From NCBI RefSeq assembly GCF_003946625.1, contig NZ_RHOR01000002.1, positions 117,270 through 181,269 of the forward strand: a stretch of 64,000 bases of DNA, given 5' to 3'. The position numbers were made by a program, and so were the translations under genes. This stretch comes from Companilactobacillus kedongensis. Lineage in GTDB: Bacteria > Bacillota > Bacilli > Lactobacillales > Lactobacillaceae. Shown here in pieces: positions 50,606 to 59,515 of the stretch (positions within the stretch are counted from its first letter, which is position 1; each line of letters opens with the position of its first letter). The notes under the pieces were generated by a model that did no database searches, had not been told where the DNA came from, and saw nothing but the letters and a program-made list of their open reading frames with translations.

Positions 50606-52498
50606 ATGAAACACCATACTTGGGATAGTAAGATAAGGAAAATTATCTTGCTATTGATGTTATTCACCATAGGTTCGCCAGCTCAAATTGCTTTAGCAGA
50701 TCAAACAAGTACCTCGACCGAAAATGTAAGTAATTTTTCCATCAAAGATTATGAGAACAGCTCGGCACTTCAATTAGCAAAAGCCGTTCGTAGTAAGAGA
50801 GTTACTAGTGTGCAATTAGTAAATTTTGCATATCAAGAGATTGAAAAACAGGATAGTAGTTTACACGCAATGATAACTTTAAGAAGAGACGAGGCTTTGA
50901 AAGAAGCTAATGAAATACAGGATACTGGGCAACCATTTTTAGGTGTGCCGATTTTATTGAAGGGATTGGGACATACTATTAAAGGTGGGAGCAATACTAA
51001 TGGATTGTATTTCGAAAAAGATGTCGTTACACAAGGGACCAGTCGGATAACAAAAGCTTTTCAAGATGAGGGATTTATTGTTATTGGACAGACCAATTTC
51101 CCTGAGATGGGTATAAAAAATATTACAGATTCAAAATTGTATGGACCAACAGGGAGTCCGTGGAATCCTAAATATCAGTCCGGTGGTTCATCAGGAGGCT
51201 CGGCCAGTGGAGTGGCAGCAGGATATGCACCAGTTGCTACTGGAAGTGATTCAGGTGGTTCAATCAGAATACCTGCTTCATGGAATGGAATTATTGGATT
51301 TAAGCCCTCAAGAGCGGTTACTAAATTTGATTCAAAGTCTGAGTACAACCAAACAAGTCATTTCGCTGAAACTAAAACGATGGCTGATGCAAATAAACTA
51401 TTTGAAGATTTTTCTAATGGTACAGCTGACGATGTTAAATTAGATCCTAAAACAATGAAAATAGCTTACACGACGCAATCTCCAGTCAATACACCAGTTA
51501 GCGCCGACGCTAAACGAGCGGTCAAGAATGCTGTTGATTTCTTGAAGTCACAGGGATATCAAGTAGAAGAAGTTAAGTATCCTGTTAACGGAATGGAATT
51601 GATGAATGACTATGATATTATCGGTGCTGGTTCTTCTGGGATAATAAATTATTTAGCCAAAAATAAATTGAAACGGGATCTGGAAATTGGGGATGTAGAT
51701 TTAACGACATGGGCTATTTATCAATTAGGTAAAGCTATTACTAAAGATGATGTTTCGAATGCTTGGGACTCAGTCAATAAAATGACAGAGCAGATGCAGC
51801 AATTTCATCAAAAATATCCTATTTTTCTAACTCCTACCACAGCTTCAACAGCACCAAAAGTTGGAGATCCATTGATGACTAGCAATTTAGAAAAACGTAT
51901 TAGAAATATGGATGGACTGTCTAAGGAAGATAAAACAAAATTGGTATTGGATCAGTGGATTCCTGCACTGACGTATTCACCGTTTACACAAATTTCAAAT
52001 TTGACCGGAGAACCTGCTATTAGCTTGCCAACATACATTTCTTCAGCGGGATTACCATTGGGTATTCAATTAAACGCTGCTAGAGGTAATGATCGATTAT
52101 TATTACAAATTGGCGATCTATTTGAAAGTAACAATAAATTTAATCAAAGACATGTAGAAAATAATTCACATAATAATGTTGTAAATAAGCCTAAGCCAAC
52201 TTTGAAACCAAAGCCTATTCCGCAACCACAACCGCAACGTCCAGTTTCAGTTCCTGGGCTACAGGTTGATGACGGTTCATCAAATATTAAACAACCTGCT
52301 TCAAAAGAAAATAAACGACTGGTTAAAGAAAATCATCCGGACTACTCGCTAGTTGGTAATCGAGTCTCTATTGCGAAGCCCGACATAAAACATCAAATAT
52401 TGCCTCAAACTGGTAATAAAAAATCAGCCTTGAGTATAGTAGGAATTATTGCTTTTTCAGGAGTGATCTATTTAGAATTTGTAAAAAAGGAATCCTAA
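50606..52498 (+). CDS. Secreted, LPQTG-anchored amidase-signature protein
   Basis: 630 residues: signal peptide (about 1-33, ...AQIALADQ), amidase-signature domain (about 45-510) with Lys (ILLKG, about 119), cis-Ser loop SGGSSGGSASG (about 190-200) and nucleophile loop GSDSGGSIR (about 213-221), then a Pro/Lys/Gln-rich wall-spanning linker (about 540-570) and a sorting signal LPQTG + hydrophobic helix + KKES. Family enzymes hydrolyse amides; the extracellular substrate is unknown (cell-wall amides, peptides or xenobiotic amides). ATG 50606 has GGGAGG; an ATG 21 bp upstream lacks one. Monocistronic. Confidence 0.9.
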   Translation: MKHHTWDSKIRKIILLLMLFTIGSPAQIALADQTSTSTENVSNFSIKDYENSSALQLAKAVRSKRVTSVQLVNFAYQEIEKQDSSLHAMITLRRDEALKEANEIQDTGQPFLGVPILLKGLGHTIKGGSNTNGLYFEKDVVTQGTSRITKAFQDEGFIVIGQTNFPEMGIKNITDSKLYGPTGSPWNPKYQSGGSSGGSASGVAAGYAPVATGSDSGGSIRIPASWNGIIGFKPSRAVTKFDSKSEYNQTSHFAETKTMADANKLFEDFSNGTADDVKLDPKTMKIAYTTQSPVNTPVSADAKRAVKNAVDFLKSQGYQVEEVKYPVNGMELMNDYDIIGAGSSGIINYLAKNKLKRDLEIGDVDLTTWAIYQLGKAITKDDVSNAWDSVNKMTEQMQQFHQKYPIFLTPTTASTAPKVGDPLMTSNLEKRIRNMDGLSKEDKTKLVLDQWIPALTYSPFTQISNLTGEPAISLPTYISSAGLPLGIQLNAARGNDRLLLQIGDLFESNNKFNQRHVENNSHNNVVNKPKPTLKPKPIPQPQPQRPVSVPGLQVDDGSSNIKQPASKENKRLVKENHPDYSLVGNRVSIAKPDIKHQILPQTGNKKSALSIVGIIAFSGVIYLEFVKKES

Positions 52499-52511
52499 GG
52501 GATTCCTTTTT
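52483..52511 (+). terminator. Terminator overlapping the amidase stop
   Basis: AAAAAAGGAATCC / GGATTCCTTTTT; the stop codon TAA (52496-52498) forms the loop. Confidence 0.9.
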
Positions 52512-52520
52512 GCATATATT

Positions 52521-52549
52521 TTGTTTGCGATTACATTCTTCTGTATACT
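52521..52549 (+). promoter_or_regulatory. Putative promoter of the MFS gene
   Basis: TTGTTT (52521-52526), 17 bp, TATACT (52544-52549), 33 bp before the ATG. Confidence 0.55.
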
Positions 52550-52581
52550 TACGTTGCATCTGAATATATCTGAGGTGACTA

Positions 52582-53940
52582 ATGGATAAAGAATATCAGG
52601 GAACTAATAGATTGCTTCTGGGAATAGTCTTAAGTGTATTGACATACTGGCTTTTCGCTCAATCACTTTTGAATATGGCCCCGGATGTACAGTCAGATTT
52701 GCAAATATCATCAGGAGTATTGAATACTGGAGTGTCAATTACCAGTCTTTTTTCAGGTATTTTTATTGTTGTAGCTGGTAGTTTGGCGGATAGACTAGGA
52801 AGAGTTAAAACTACTTATTTGGGAATCATACTTAATATTATCGGTTCACTGGCTTTGATTATTGCTAACGGATCATTGTTATTTATTTTGGGACGAATTT
52901 TACAAGGAATTTCAGCTGCATGTATTATGCCGGCAACGATTGCCTTGGTGAAAGAATATTATCATAATGATGATCGGCAACGAGCTCTAAGTTACTGGTC
53001 AATTGGATCATGGGGTGGATCAGGGCTGTGTTCATTTTTCGGAGGATTTATAGATAGTAATTTTGGTTGGAGATATGTATTTGTCATTTCAATTATGTTT
53101 TCAATTTTGAGTGGAATACTAATATGGAAAACTCCAGAGTCAAAGATAGAAATTAAATATTTAAAGTCTTTTGATTGGTTAGGTATGCTTGTTTTTATAG
53201 TTTTTGTATTGAATCTAAATATATTGATTTCAAATGGATTATTATTCAAATTCAATATAATGGGATTAGTATTAATAGTTGTCCTGCTAATAAGTGGCTG
53301 GATATTTTTTAAAGTGGAGATAAAAATCGTTAACAAATTTGTCGATTTTAAATTATTCACTAATAGGAGTTATTTAACAGCCGTTATATCGAACTTTCTT
53401 CTAAATGCGATGATTGGAACATTATTGGTTGTTAATTCATATGTTCAACAATCCAGAGGTTTGTCGGCAGTAAAAACAGGAAGTCTGTCGATCAGTTATT
53501 TAGTATTAGTGTTGTTGATGATCCGAGTGGGCGAAAAGATCTTACAAAAAGTTGGACCTAAAAGACCAATGATATTAGGTTCAGTCATATCAACATTAGG
53601 GGTTCTATTAATGTCTCTGACGATGATAGAAAGTAACTATTTGATGATGGTAGTGATCGGATATGGATTATTTGGCCTGGGATTTGGATTGTATGCCACT
53701 CCATCTACAGACACGGCTGTAAGTAACGCTCCATCTTCTGAGGCTGGGGAGGCTGCTGGAATTTATAAAATGGCCAGTGCTCTAGGAGGTGCCATCGGAA
53801 CATCGATTTCTGCCAGTGTGTACAGTGCTTTTAATGATTATGATCTAGGTGCATTACTAGGTTTATCGATCAATGTTGTGTTTGGAATTTTAGCGTTGAT
53901 ATGCATTGTATTTTTTTTGCCAAACGATAAGAAAAAGTAA
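52582..53940 (+). CDS. MFS transporter, DHA2 (14-helix) drug:H+ antiporter family
   Basis: 452 residues, very hydrophobic. The motif A-like loop LADRLGRVKTTYLG (about 70-83), the proline-containing motif near ACIMPATIALVKEYY and overall layout fit the EmrB/QacA-type DHA2 family, though it is at the short end of that group. Substrate unknown: drugs, quaternary compounds or metabolites. GAGGTG ribosome site. Stands alone between two terminators. Confidence 0.88.
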   Translation: MDKEYQGTNRLLLGIVLSVLTYWLFAQSLLNMAPDVQSDLQISSGVLNTGVSITSLFSGIFIVVAGSLADRLGRVKTTYLGIILNIIGSLALIIANGSLLFILGRILQGISAACIMPATIALVKEYYHNDDRQRALSYWSIGSWGGSGLCSFFGGFIDSNFGWRYVFVISIMFSILSGILIWKTPESKIEIKYLKSFDWLGMLVFIVFVLNLNILISNGLLFKFNIMGLVLIVVLLISGWIFFKVEIKIVNKFVDFKLFTNRSYLTAVISNFLLNAMIGTLLVVNSYVQQSRGLSAVKTGSLSISYLVLVLLMIRVGEKILQKVGPKRPMILGSVISTLGVLLMSLTMIESNYLMMVVIGYGLFGLGFGLYATPSTDTAVSNAPSSEAGEAAGIYKMASALGGAIGTSISASVYSAFNDYDLGALLGLSINVVFGILALICIVFFLPNDKKK

Positions 53941-53951
53941 AATAATCAATT

Positions 53952-53984
53952 AAAAAAACCAGACTGAAAATGTCTGGTTTTTTT
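53952..53984 (+). terminator. Terminator after the MFS gene
   Basis: AAAAAACCAGAC / GTCTGGTTTTTTT with a 7-nt loop. Confidence 0.9.
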
Positions 53985-53991
53985 CTGCAAC

Positions 53992-54030
53992 TTTAACGAA
54001 TCTTTACATAAGCTAAATTATTTATTTACA
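53992..54030 (+). promoter_or_regulatory. Candidate PhoP box before the phosphonate operon
   Basis: Four hexamers start exactly 11 bp apart: TTTAAC (53992), TTTACA (54003), TAAATT (54014), TTTACA (54025). This is the spacing and consensus of Firmicute PhoP boxes. With the -10 TATTCT at 54040-54045 they would span about -60 to -22 of the start site, the usual activation zone, and no separate -35 is seen. Confidence 0.6.
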
Positions 54031-54039
54031 TGACCCTGT

Positions 54040-54045
54040 TATTCT
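54040..54045 (+). promoter_or_regulatory. -10 box of the phn operon promoter
   Basis: TATTCT, about 43 bp before the phnD ATG, without a recognisable -35, consistent with an activator-dependent promoter. Confidence 0.45.
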
Positions 54046-54087
54046 TAGTCTGTTCCTAAAAAGAAACAGAAAGTTGGTATTAGATTT

Positions 54088-55122
54088 ATGAAAAAAGGGC
54101 GATTATTAACGGTATGTTTAGGTTTAATGTTATTGCTCGTTGGAATTGTAACGGGATGCTCAAACCAAAGCTCCGCTAGCTCTAACGGTAAAAGCGATAA
54201 ATTAACAATTGTTTTTTATCCAAATGAGTCGGCTAAGAACTTCTCGGCTTCACGTGAGGAATTAAAGAAACAATTACATGAAGCAACTGGTAAGAAAGTT
54301 GAAATCCAAACAACAACGGATTACAACGTTGCTATCGAAGCAATTTCTTCAGGTAAGGCACAATTAGCTTTCATGGGTGCTGATGGATATATCCAAGCAC
54401 ATCATCAAAATGCTAAGGTTCAACCATTACTTATCCAATCTGGTGAAGATGGTACAGAAAAGGGTGCAAGTTACCGTTCTTACCTAATGGTTCCTAAGGA
54501 TAAGGTTGATGCTTACAAGTCAGGTAGTGACTTTAACATCGATAAGATCAAGGGTGAAAAGATTTCATTCGTTTCATCAAGTTCAACATCTGGTTTCGCG
54601 GTTCCTACTGACGAAATTCAAAAGCACTTTAAGTTGAAGAACAAAGATGAATTATCTGAAGGTGGCAAGTTCTTTGATAAAGTTCTTTATGGTAATTCAC
54701 ATCCTGGATCAGCAGTTAACTTATTAAAAGGTGACGTTGATGTCGCAGCTTTTGATGATATTGATCTAGCACCATTTATGGATGTTTCAGAAGGTAGTTA
54801 TGACAAGGTAGGCTCAACATTTAAGGTTAAGGCCGATGCTGATGCACCATTCACAGATTACCGTGGAAAAGAAGTAGTAAGTATTTCAGTTCTTCCAGTT
54901 CAAAATGGTCCATTGGTTGTTAATACAAAAGCAATGAGCGATAAAGATCGTAAGGCCATTGAAGATAGATTTACATCAAAAGACGTAACTGAAAACGATA
55001 AGTTATTCGGTAAAGAAGGTTCAAAAACAGCAACTCTATGGCAAAAGAAGAGTGCTAAAACAACCCTTCTAAAAGTTACTGACAAGTGGTATAAACCAAC
55101 ACACGAATTGGTTGGTAAATAA
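54088..55122 (+). CDS. phnD: Phosphonate ABC transporter substrate-binding lipoprotein PhnD
   Basis: 344 residues with a lipoprotein signal: basic start, hydrophobic stretch and lipobox VTGC with the lipidated Cys at 24. The mature part is a type II binding fold (LTIVFYPNESAKNFSASREELKKQL, AFMGADGYIQAH), like PhnD/PtxB. With phnX and phnW downstream the natural ligand is most likely 2-aminoethylphosphonate. First gene of the phn operon, behind the PhoP-like box. Confidence 0.92.
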   Translation: MKKGRLLTVCLGLMLLLVGIVTGCSNQSSASSNGKSDKLTIVFYPNESAKNFSASREELKKQLHEATGKKVEIQTTTDYNVAIEAISSGKAQLAFMGADGYIQAHHQNAKVQPLLIQSGEDGTEKGASYRSYLMVPKDKVDAYKSGSDFNIDKIKGEKISFVSSSSTSGFAVPTDEIQKHFKLKNKDELSEGGKFFDKVLYGNSHPGSAVNLLKGDVDVAAFDDIDLAPFMDVSEGSYDKVGSTFKVKADADAPFTDYRGKEVVSISVLPVQNGPLVVNTKAMSDKDRKAIEDRFTSKDVTENDKLFGKEGSKTATLWQKKSAKTTLLKVTDKWYKPTHELVGK

Positions 55123-55132
55123 GGGGAACGCT

Positions 55133-55888
55133 ATGCTAGAAGTAAAGCATTTAACTAAGAGTTATCAAAAAGATAAGCCAGCCTTAACAGATATTTCTTT
55201 TTCAGTTGAACCGGGCAACTTTTTGGCCATAATTGGTCCTTCAGGTGCAGGTAAAACAACTATTCTACGTAGTTTAAATCAATTGATCAAAGATGATGAT
55301 GGTCAAATTTTATTAGATGGATCTGATATTAGATCTGATAATAAAGCGCAGTTACGCAAGCATCGCCGTCAAATCGGAATGGTGTTTCAAAACTATAACT
55401 TGGTTGAAAGATTGACTGTTATTGAGAATGTTCTACATGGACGTTTGGGATATAAGTCAACATTAGCAGGGATGTTCGGAATTTATTCTGAAGAAGAGAA
55501 GAAAGAGGCTTTGGAACTTCTGGATAAAGTTGGACTTAAAGATTTTGCACTTCAACGTTGTTCTGAACTCAGTGGAGGCCAAAAACAACGTGTTGGTATC
55601 GCTAGATCTTTGATTCAACATCCTAAAGTTATTTTATGTGATGAACCAATAGCTTCGCTAGATCCAGCCTCTTCACATACTGTAATGCACCTTTTGAAGC
55701 AACTTACGATTGAATTTAATATTATATGTGTGGCTAATTTACATCAAATTAATTTGGCAAAAAAATATGCTGATCGTATTGTTGGAATTCGACAAGGAAA
55801 ATTAGTTTTTGATGAAGAATCCAGTATGCTTTCAGAAGAAATTTTGGAGACTCTCTATGACCAAACGATTTCAAAGGAGCTTGAATAA
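55133..55888 (+). CDS. phnC: Phosphonate ABC transporter ATPase PhnC
   Basis: 251 residues: Walker A GPSGAGKTT (35-43), LSGGQKQRVGIARSLI signature, Walker B VILCDEPIASLDP. Energises phosphonate import. ATG 55133 follows AAGGGGA and lies 10 bp after phnD; an in-frame GTG-type start inside phnD has no site. Its stop overlaps the phnE1 start by one base. Confidence 0.93.
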   Translation: MLEVKHLTKSYQKDKPALTDISFSVEPGNFLAIIGPSGAGKTTILRSLNQLIKDDDGQILLDGSDIRSDNKAQLRKHRRQIGMVFQNYNLVERLTVIENVLHGRLGYKSTLAGMFGIYSEEEKKEALELLDKVGLKDFALQRCSELSGGQKQRVGIARSLIQHPKVILCDEPIASLDPASSHTVMHLLKQLTIEFNIICVANLHQINLAKKYADRIVGIRQGKLVFDEESSMLSEEILETLYDQTISKELE

Positions 55889-56679
55889 TGTCTTCACCAA
55901 TAAAATTTTTGGCTCAAAAACATCGAAAACAAACAGCAATAATCGCTGTTATTGGAAGTATTTATGTATTAAGTAGTTGGATCTTAAATTTTGATAGTTT
56001 CAGTGGTTTTACCGCTGTTCCTAAGGCTTTTACTTGGTTAGGTGTTAACTTTTTCCCTACATCAGAATCAGTAGAACTTTTACCACGCATATGGCAAAAG
56101 TTAATTGAAACGGTCGCCTTGGCCGTTTCTTCTACTGTCGTGGCAGCTATCATTGCGTTATTTGTAGCTATTTTGGGATCTAAAGCTACTGGGATTAATA
56201 ATTATGTACATGTAATCGTACGTGGTATTGCTTCTTTCTTCAGAAACATACCACTTGTAGCTTGGGCAATGATTTTACTTTTTTCTTTCAAACAAAGTGA
56301 TTTCACAGGTTTTCTGGCCTTGTTATTGATGACAGTTGGGTATTTGATAAGAGCGTTTATGGAGATAATCGAAGATGAAGCTAGTGAAACAATGATGGCT
56401 TTAAAAGCCACTGGTGCTAGCTATTTCCAAGTTATTTTTCAAGCTGTTTTACCACAAATTATGCCTAGTTTAATCAGTTGGGTATTGTATATGATTGAAA
56501 ACAACGTTCGTGATGCCACTTTGGTTGGTATTTTAACTGGAACAGGAATCGGATTTATATTTGATCTGTATTTCAAAAGCTTCAGATTTGATGCTGTTGG
56601 TATGACGATCTTGGCCATAATAATTGTTGTTATTGTGTTAGAAGTACTATCCAACCAGATTCGGAAGGTGATTTTATGA
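55888..56679 (+). CDS. phnE: Phosphonate ABC transporter permease PhnE (first copy)
   Basis: 263-residue permease with about six helices and the EAA loop MMALKATGASYFQVIFQAVLPQIMPSL (about 170-196). Overlaps phnC by one base and the second permease by 4 bp. The two different PhnE proteins should form a heterodimeric channel. Confidence 0.92.
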   Translation: MSSPIKFLAQKHRKQTAIIAVIGSIYVLSSWILNFDSFSGFTAVPKAFTWLGVNFFPTSESVELLPRIWQKLIETVALAVSSTVVAAIIALFVAILGSKATGINNYVHVIVRGIASFFRNIPLVAWAMILLFSFKQSDFTGFLALLLMTVGYLIRAFMEIIEDEASETMMALKATGASYFQVIFQAVLPQIMPSLISWVLYMIENNVRDATLVGILTGTGIGFIFDLYFKSFRFDAVGMTILAIIIVVIVLEVLSNQIRKVIL

Positions 56680-57536
56680 TAACCCGTGGTGATATTCAAA
56701 ATGTTAGTGGGTATAAAAAACCACAACCACCAGAGAAAAAGGTTAAACTGCGCAAATTTAATTGGTCCAGGGTGATGATTTATGCGGTCATGGTTGTACT
56801 GCTTTCCGTAACAGGATATACCTTGACACATCTGGATACGGCCAATGTAAAAATTGGCGACGCTATGCATGGATTAGTGATGACTTTAAATCAAATTTTT
56901 CTACAGCCTAGGGCTGGTAGTGATGGGATAATGCCGTTACTTTCAGCATTAGGAATTAGTTTATTACTGGCCATTATGACAACAATCATTGGTGCGGTAA
57001 TTGGATTTCTTTTTGCAGTAATTGCTTCAAGAAACTTAACTAATGCCTATTTTGGGGCAATTATCAGAGTTGTTATGGCAGTTATTAGAGCAATACCGAC
57101 AATTGTGTGGGTTCTTATTTTCTCTATTGTTTGTGGCTTGGGTACTAACGCTGCAATTTTAGGATTAAGCTTCCACAGTATTGCCTATCTAACAAAAGCA
57201 TATTCTGAGAGTATTGAGGAAATTGATCAGACAACGATCGAAGCATTAAAAGTAACAGGTAGTAAATTTTGGGTGATTGTTTTCCAAGCAATTTGGCCAA
57301 CAATTATTGCATCTTTAGTATCGTGGACATTTATTCGATTAGAAATCAATTTTGCTAATGCGATTGCAGTAGGAGCAGCCGCCGGTGCTGGTGGTATTGG
57401 ATATCAATTGTTTGTAGCTAGTGGAATGAGTTTTGATTTCCATGAAGTTGGATTTATTGTTTACTTGATTATCGGAGTAACAATATTACTAGAGTTTATT
57501 GCCGTTAAACTAAGACAAATGTATATAACTAAGTAG
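56676..57536 (+). CDS. phnE: Phosphonate ABC transporter permease PhnE (second copy)
   Basis: 286 residues with a longer basic N-terminal cytoplasmic region (about 1-28), then six helices and EAA loop TIEALKVTGSKFWVIVFQAIWPTII. Begins within the previous stop (ATGA). Tandem unequal phnE genes are common in Gram-positive phn operons. Confidence 0.92.
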   Translation: MITRGDIQNVSGYKKPQPPEKKVKLRKFNWSRVMIYAVMVVLLSVTGYTLTHLDTANVKIGDAMHGLVMTLNQIFLQPRAGSDGIMPLLSALGISLLLAIMTTIIGAVIGFLFAVIASRNLTNAYFGAIIRVVMAVIRAIPTIVWVLIFSIVCGLGTNAAILGLSFHSIAYLTKAYSESIEEIDQTTIEALKVTGSKFWVIVFQAIWPTIIASLVSWTFIRLEINFANAIAVGAAAGAGGIGYQLFVASGMSFDFHEVGFIVYLIIGVTILLEFIAVKLRQMYITK

Positions 57537-57550
57537 TGAAAGGAAATACT

Positions 57551-58354
57551 ATGATTAAAGCAGTAGTTTTTGATTGGGCTGGAACTACCGTAGATTACGG
57601 AAGTTTAGCTCCAGTGATTGCTTTTAAAACAGCATTCAATGACGCAGGTATTGAAATAAATGACCAAGAGATCCGTCGTGATATGGGTATCACTAAATGG
57701 GATCATATTGGAAAATTATTGAAAATGCCAGATATCTTTAAACAATGGGAAAAGGAATATAATCGTCTTCCCGATTTTCAAGATCGTCGTAAATTATATG
57801 AGGATTTTCAAGCATGTCTTTTAGATTATGTAAGAGATTCAACTGAGTTGAAGCCATACACGCTTGATACATTTAATTATTTAAAGGATCAAGAAATTCG
57901 TGTTGCTACGACAACAGGCTATACTCCTGAAATGATGAAATTAGTTCAAAATAGTGCCTATGAGTTGGGCTATCGTCCAGAACTAGTTTTAACTTCAGAA
58001 GATGTAGATGGTGATGGTCGTCCTTCTGCTAAAATGATCCAGAAGATCATGACTGAATTTGAATTGTGTGATCCCAAGGAACTTATTAAAATAGGTGATA
58101 CTCTTGTTGATATCGAAGAGGGTAGAAATGCCGGTGTAAATACGATTGGAATTGTTGAAGGAAGTAGTTTAATGGGGCTTTCTGAGCAAGAATTCGATTC
58201 TTTATCGGATGAAGAAAAAGAAGTTATTAGACACAGAGTTGTGAATGAATTTGCTAACGCAAATGCTGATATTATTATTAATAATCTATCAGAATTACCA
58301 GAAGCAATTAAATTTTTAAATCAATCAGAGGAAAAAATAGCTAATGGAAAATGA
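57551..58354 (+). CDS. phnX: Phosphonoacetaldehyde hydrolase (phosphonatase)
   Basis: 267 residues, HAD superfamily. Cleaves the C-P bond of phosphonoacetaldehyde to acetaldehyde and phosphate. Nucleophile Asp8 in FDWAGTTVDYG, and Lys49 in MGITKWDH at the place of the Schiff-base lysine of the cap domain, distinguish it from ordinary HAD phosphatases; KIGDTLVDIEEG is motif III. ATG 57551 behind AAAGGAAA gives the family start. Overlaps phnW by 11 bp. Confidence 0.94.
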   Translation: MIKAVVFDWAGTTVDYGSLAPVIAFKTAFNDAGIEINDQEIRRDMGITKWDHIGKLLKMPDIFKQWEKEYNRLPDFQDRRKLYEDFQACLLDYVRDSTELKPYTLDTFNYLKDQEIRVATTTGYTPEMMKLVQNSAYELGYRPELVLTSEDVDGDGRPSAKMIQKIMTEFELCDPKELIKIGDTLVDIEEGRNAGVNTIGIVEGSSLMGLSEQEFDSLSDEEKEVIRHRVVNEFANANADIIINNLSELPEAIKFLNQSEEKIANGK

Positions 58355-59447
58355 AAATAAGTATTTATTATTAACTCCAGGTCCTTTGACCACTAGTTCA
58401 ACAGTTAAAAGAGCTATGGAATTTGATTATTGTACATGGGATGAAGATTATAAAGGTATCACACAAACTATTAGAAGATCTTTACTTGATATAGCTCAAG
58501 TTAGTTCAGATAAATATACTTCTGTTTTGATGCAAGGTAGTGGAACTTATGGAGTTGAATCAGTAATAAGTTCAGTTATTCCTGACGATGGAGTCTTGAT
58601 GATTGCAATGAATGGTGCTTATGGTGAGAGAATAGGCCAAATGGCAGATGTATATGGGATAGATCATGTTGATTTGATAATTGACGAGCAACAGCCTATT
58701 ACTCTTGAATCTGTTAAGCAAATGTTGAATAGATATCCATCAATTACTCATTTTGCAATGATCCACTGTGAAACTACCACTGGTATTTTGAATCCAATAG
58801 AAGATATTATTCCATGGGTTCATGAACAAGGAATAATTACTATTGTTGATGCAATGAGTAGTTTTGGTGGTATTCCAATTGCTGTTGAAGATTTAAAAAT
58901 CGACTATTTAATCAGTAGTACTAATAAATGTATTCAAGGTGTTCCAGGATTTTCATTCATTATCGCCAATGAAGAAAAATTAAAGGAAACAGCGGATAAT
59001 GCAAGAACTCTTTCATTAGATCTATTTAGTCAATACGATGAAATGGAAGCTAATCATGGTAAATGGAGATTTACTTCACCAACACACGTAGTTCATGCAT
59101 TTGCGCAAGCACTAATTGAATTACGAGTCGAAGGTGGCGTTGAAAAACGTTTTGAACGTTACCAAGATAATCAAACAAGATTGTCTGAAGGAATGAAGAA
59201 GTTAGGCTTTAAACCATTGATTGATCTCGAATGGCAATCGCCAATCATTACGTCATTTAAGTATCCAAGTGATGATTTTGATTTCAAAGATTTCTACAAT
59301 AAATTGAAGGAATCAGGTTTTGTGATTTATCCTGGTAAATTATCTGAAGTACCAACATTTAGAATTGGAAATATTGGTGAAGTTTATTCAGAAGATATTA
59401 CAAGACTCTTGAAGGTTATTGAAGGTTTAAGTCAAAAAATTTCTTAA
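58344..59447 (+). CDS. phnW: 2-aminoethylphosphonate:pyruvate aminotransferase
   Basis: 367 residues, class V PLP aminotransferase. Converts 2-aminoethylphosphonate + pyruvate to phosphonoacetaldehyde + alanine, feeding PhnX. YLLLTPGPLTTSSTVKRAM start, VDAMSSFGG (Asp169) and PLP lysine Lys195 in SSTNKCIQG are as in known PhnW. Last gene of the operon, followed by a strong terminator. Confidence 0.94.
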   Translation: MENENKYLLLTPGPLTTSSTVKRAMEFDYCTWDEDYKGITQTIRRSLLDIAQVSSDKYTSVLMQGSGTYGVESVISSVIPDDGVLMIAMNGAYGERIGQMADVYGIDHVDLIIDEQQPITLESVKQMLNRYPSITHFAMIHCETTTGILNPIEDIIPWVHEQGIITIVDAMSSFGGIPIAVEDLKIDYLISSTNKCIQGVPGFSFIIANEEKLKETADNARTLSLDLFSQYDEMEANHGKWRFTSPTHVVHAFAQALIELRVEGGVEKRFERYQDNQTRLSEGMKKLGFKPLIDLEWQSPIITSFKYPSDDFDFKDFYNKLKESGFVIYPGKLSEVPTFRIGNIGEVYSEDITRLLKVIEGLSQKIS

Positions 59448-59456
59448 GTAAAAAAT

Positions 59457-59495
59457 AAAAGCGGTTGGAACTCAATTGAGTTCCAACCGCTTTTT
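59457..59495. terminator. Bidirectional terminator between phnW and the aldo/keto reductase
   Basis: A perfect palindrome: AAAGCGGTTGGAACTCAA / TTGAGTTCCAACCGCTTT (59458-59493), flanked by A on the left and T on the right, serving both converging genes. Confidence 0.93.
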
Positions 59496-59515
59496 GTATA
59501 TATATTATTTAAAAA

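Noticed and set aside
56439..56870. 143-residue minus-strand open frame across the two phnE genes
   Set aside because: Antisense to two intact, overlapping permease genes and has no start signal.
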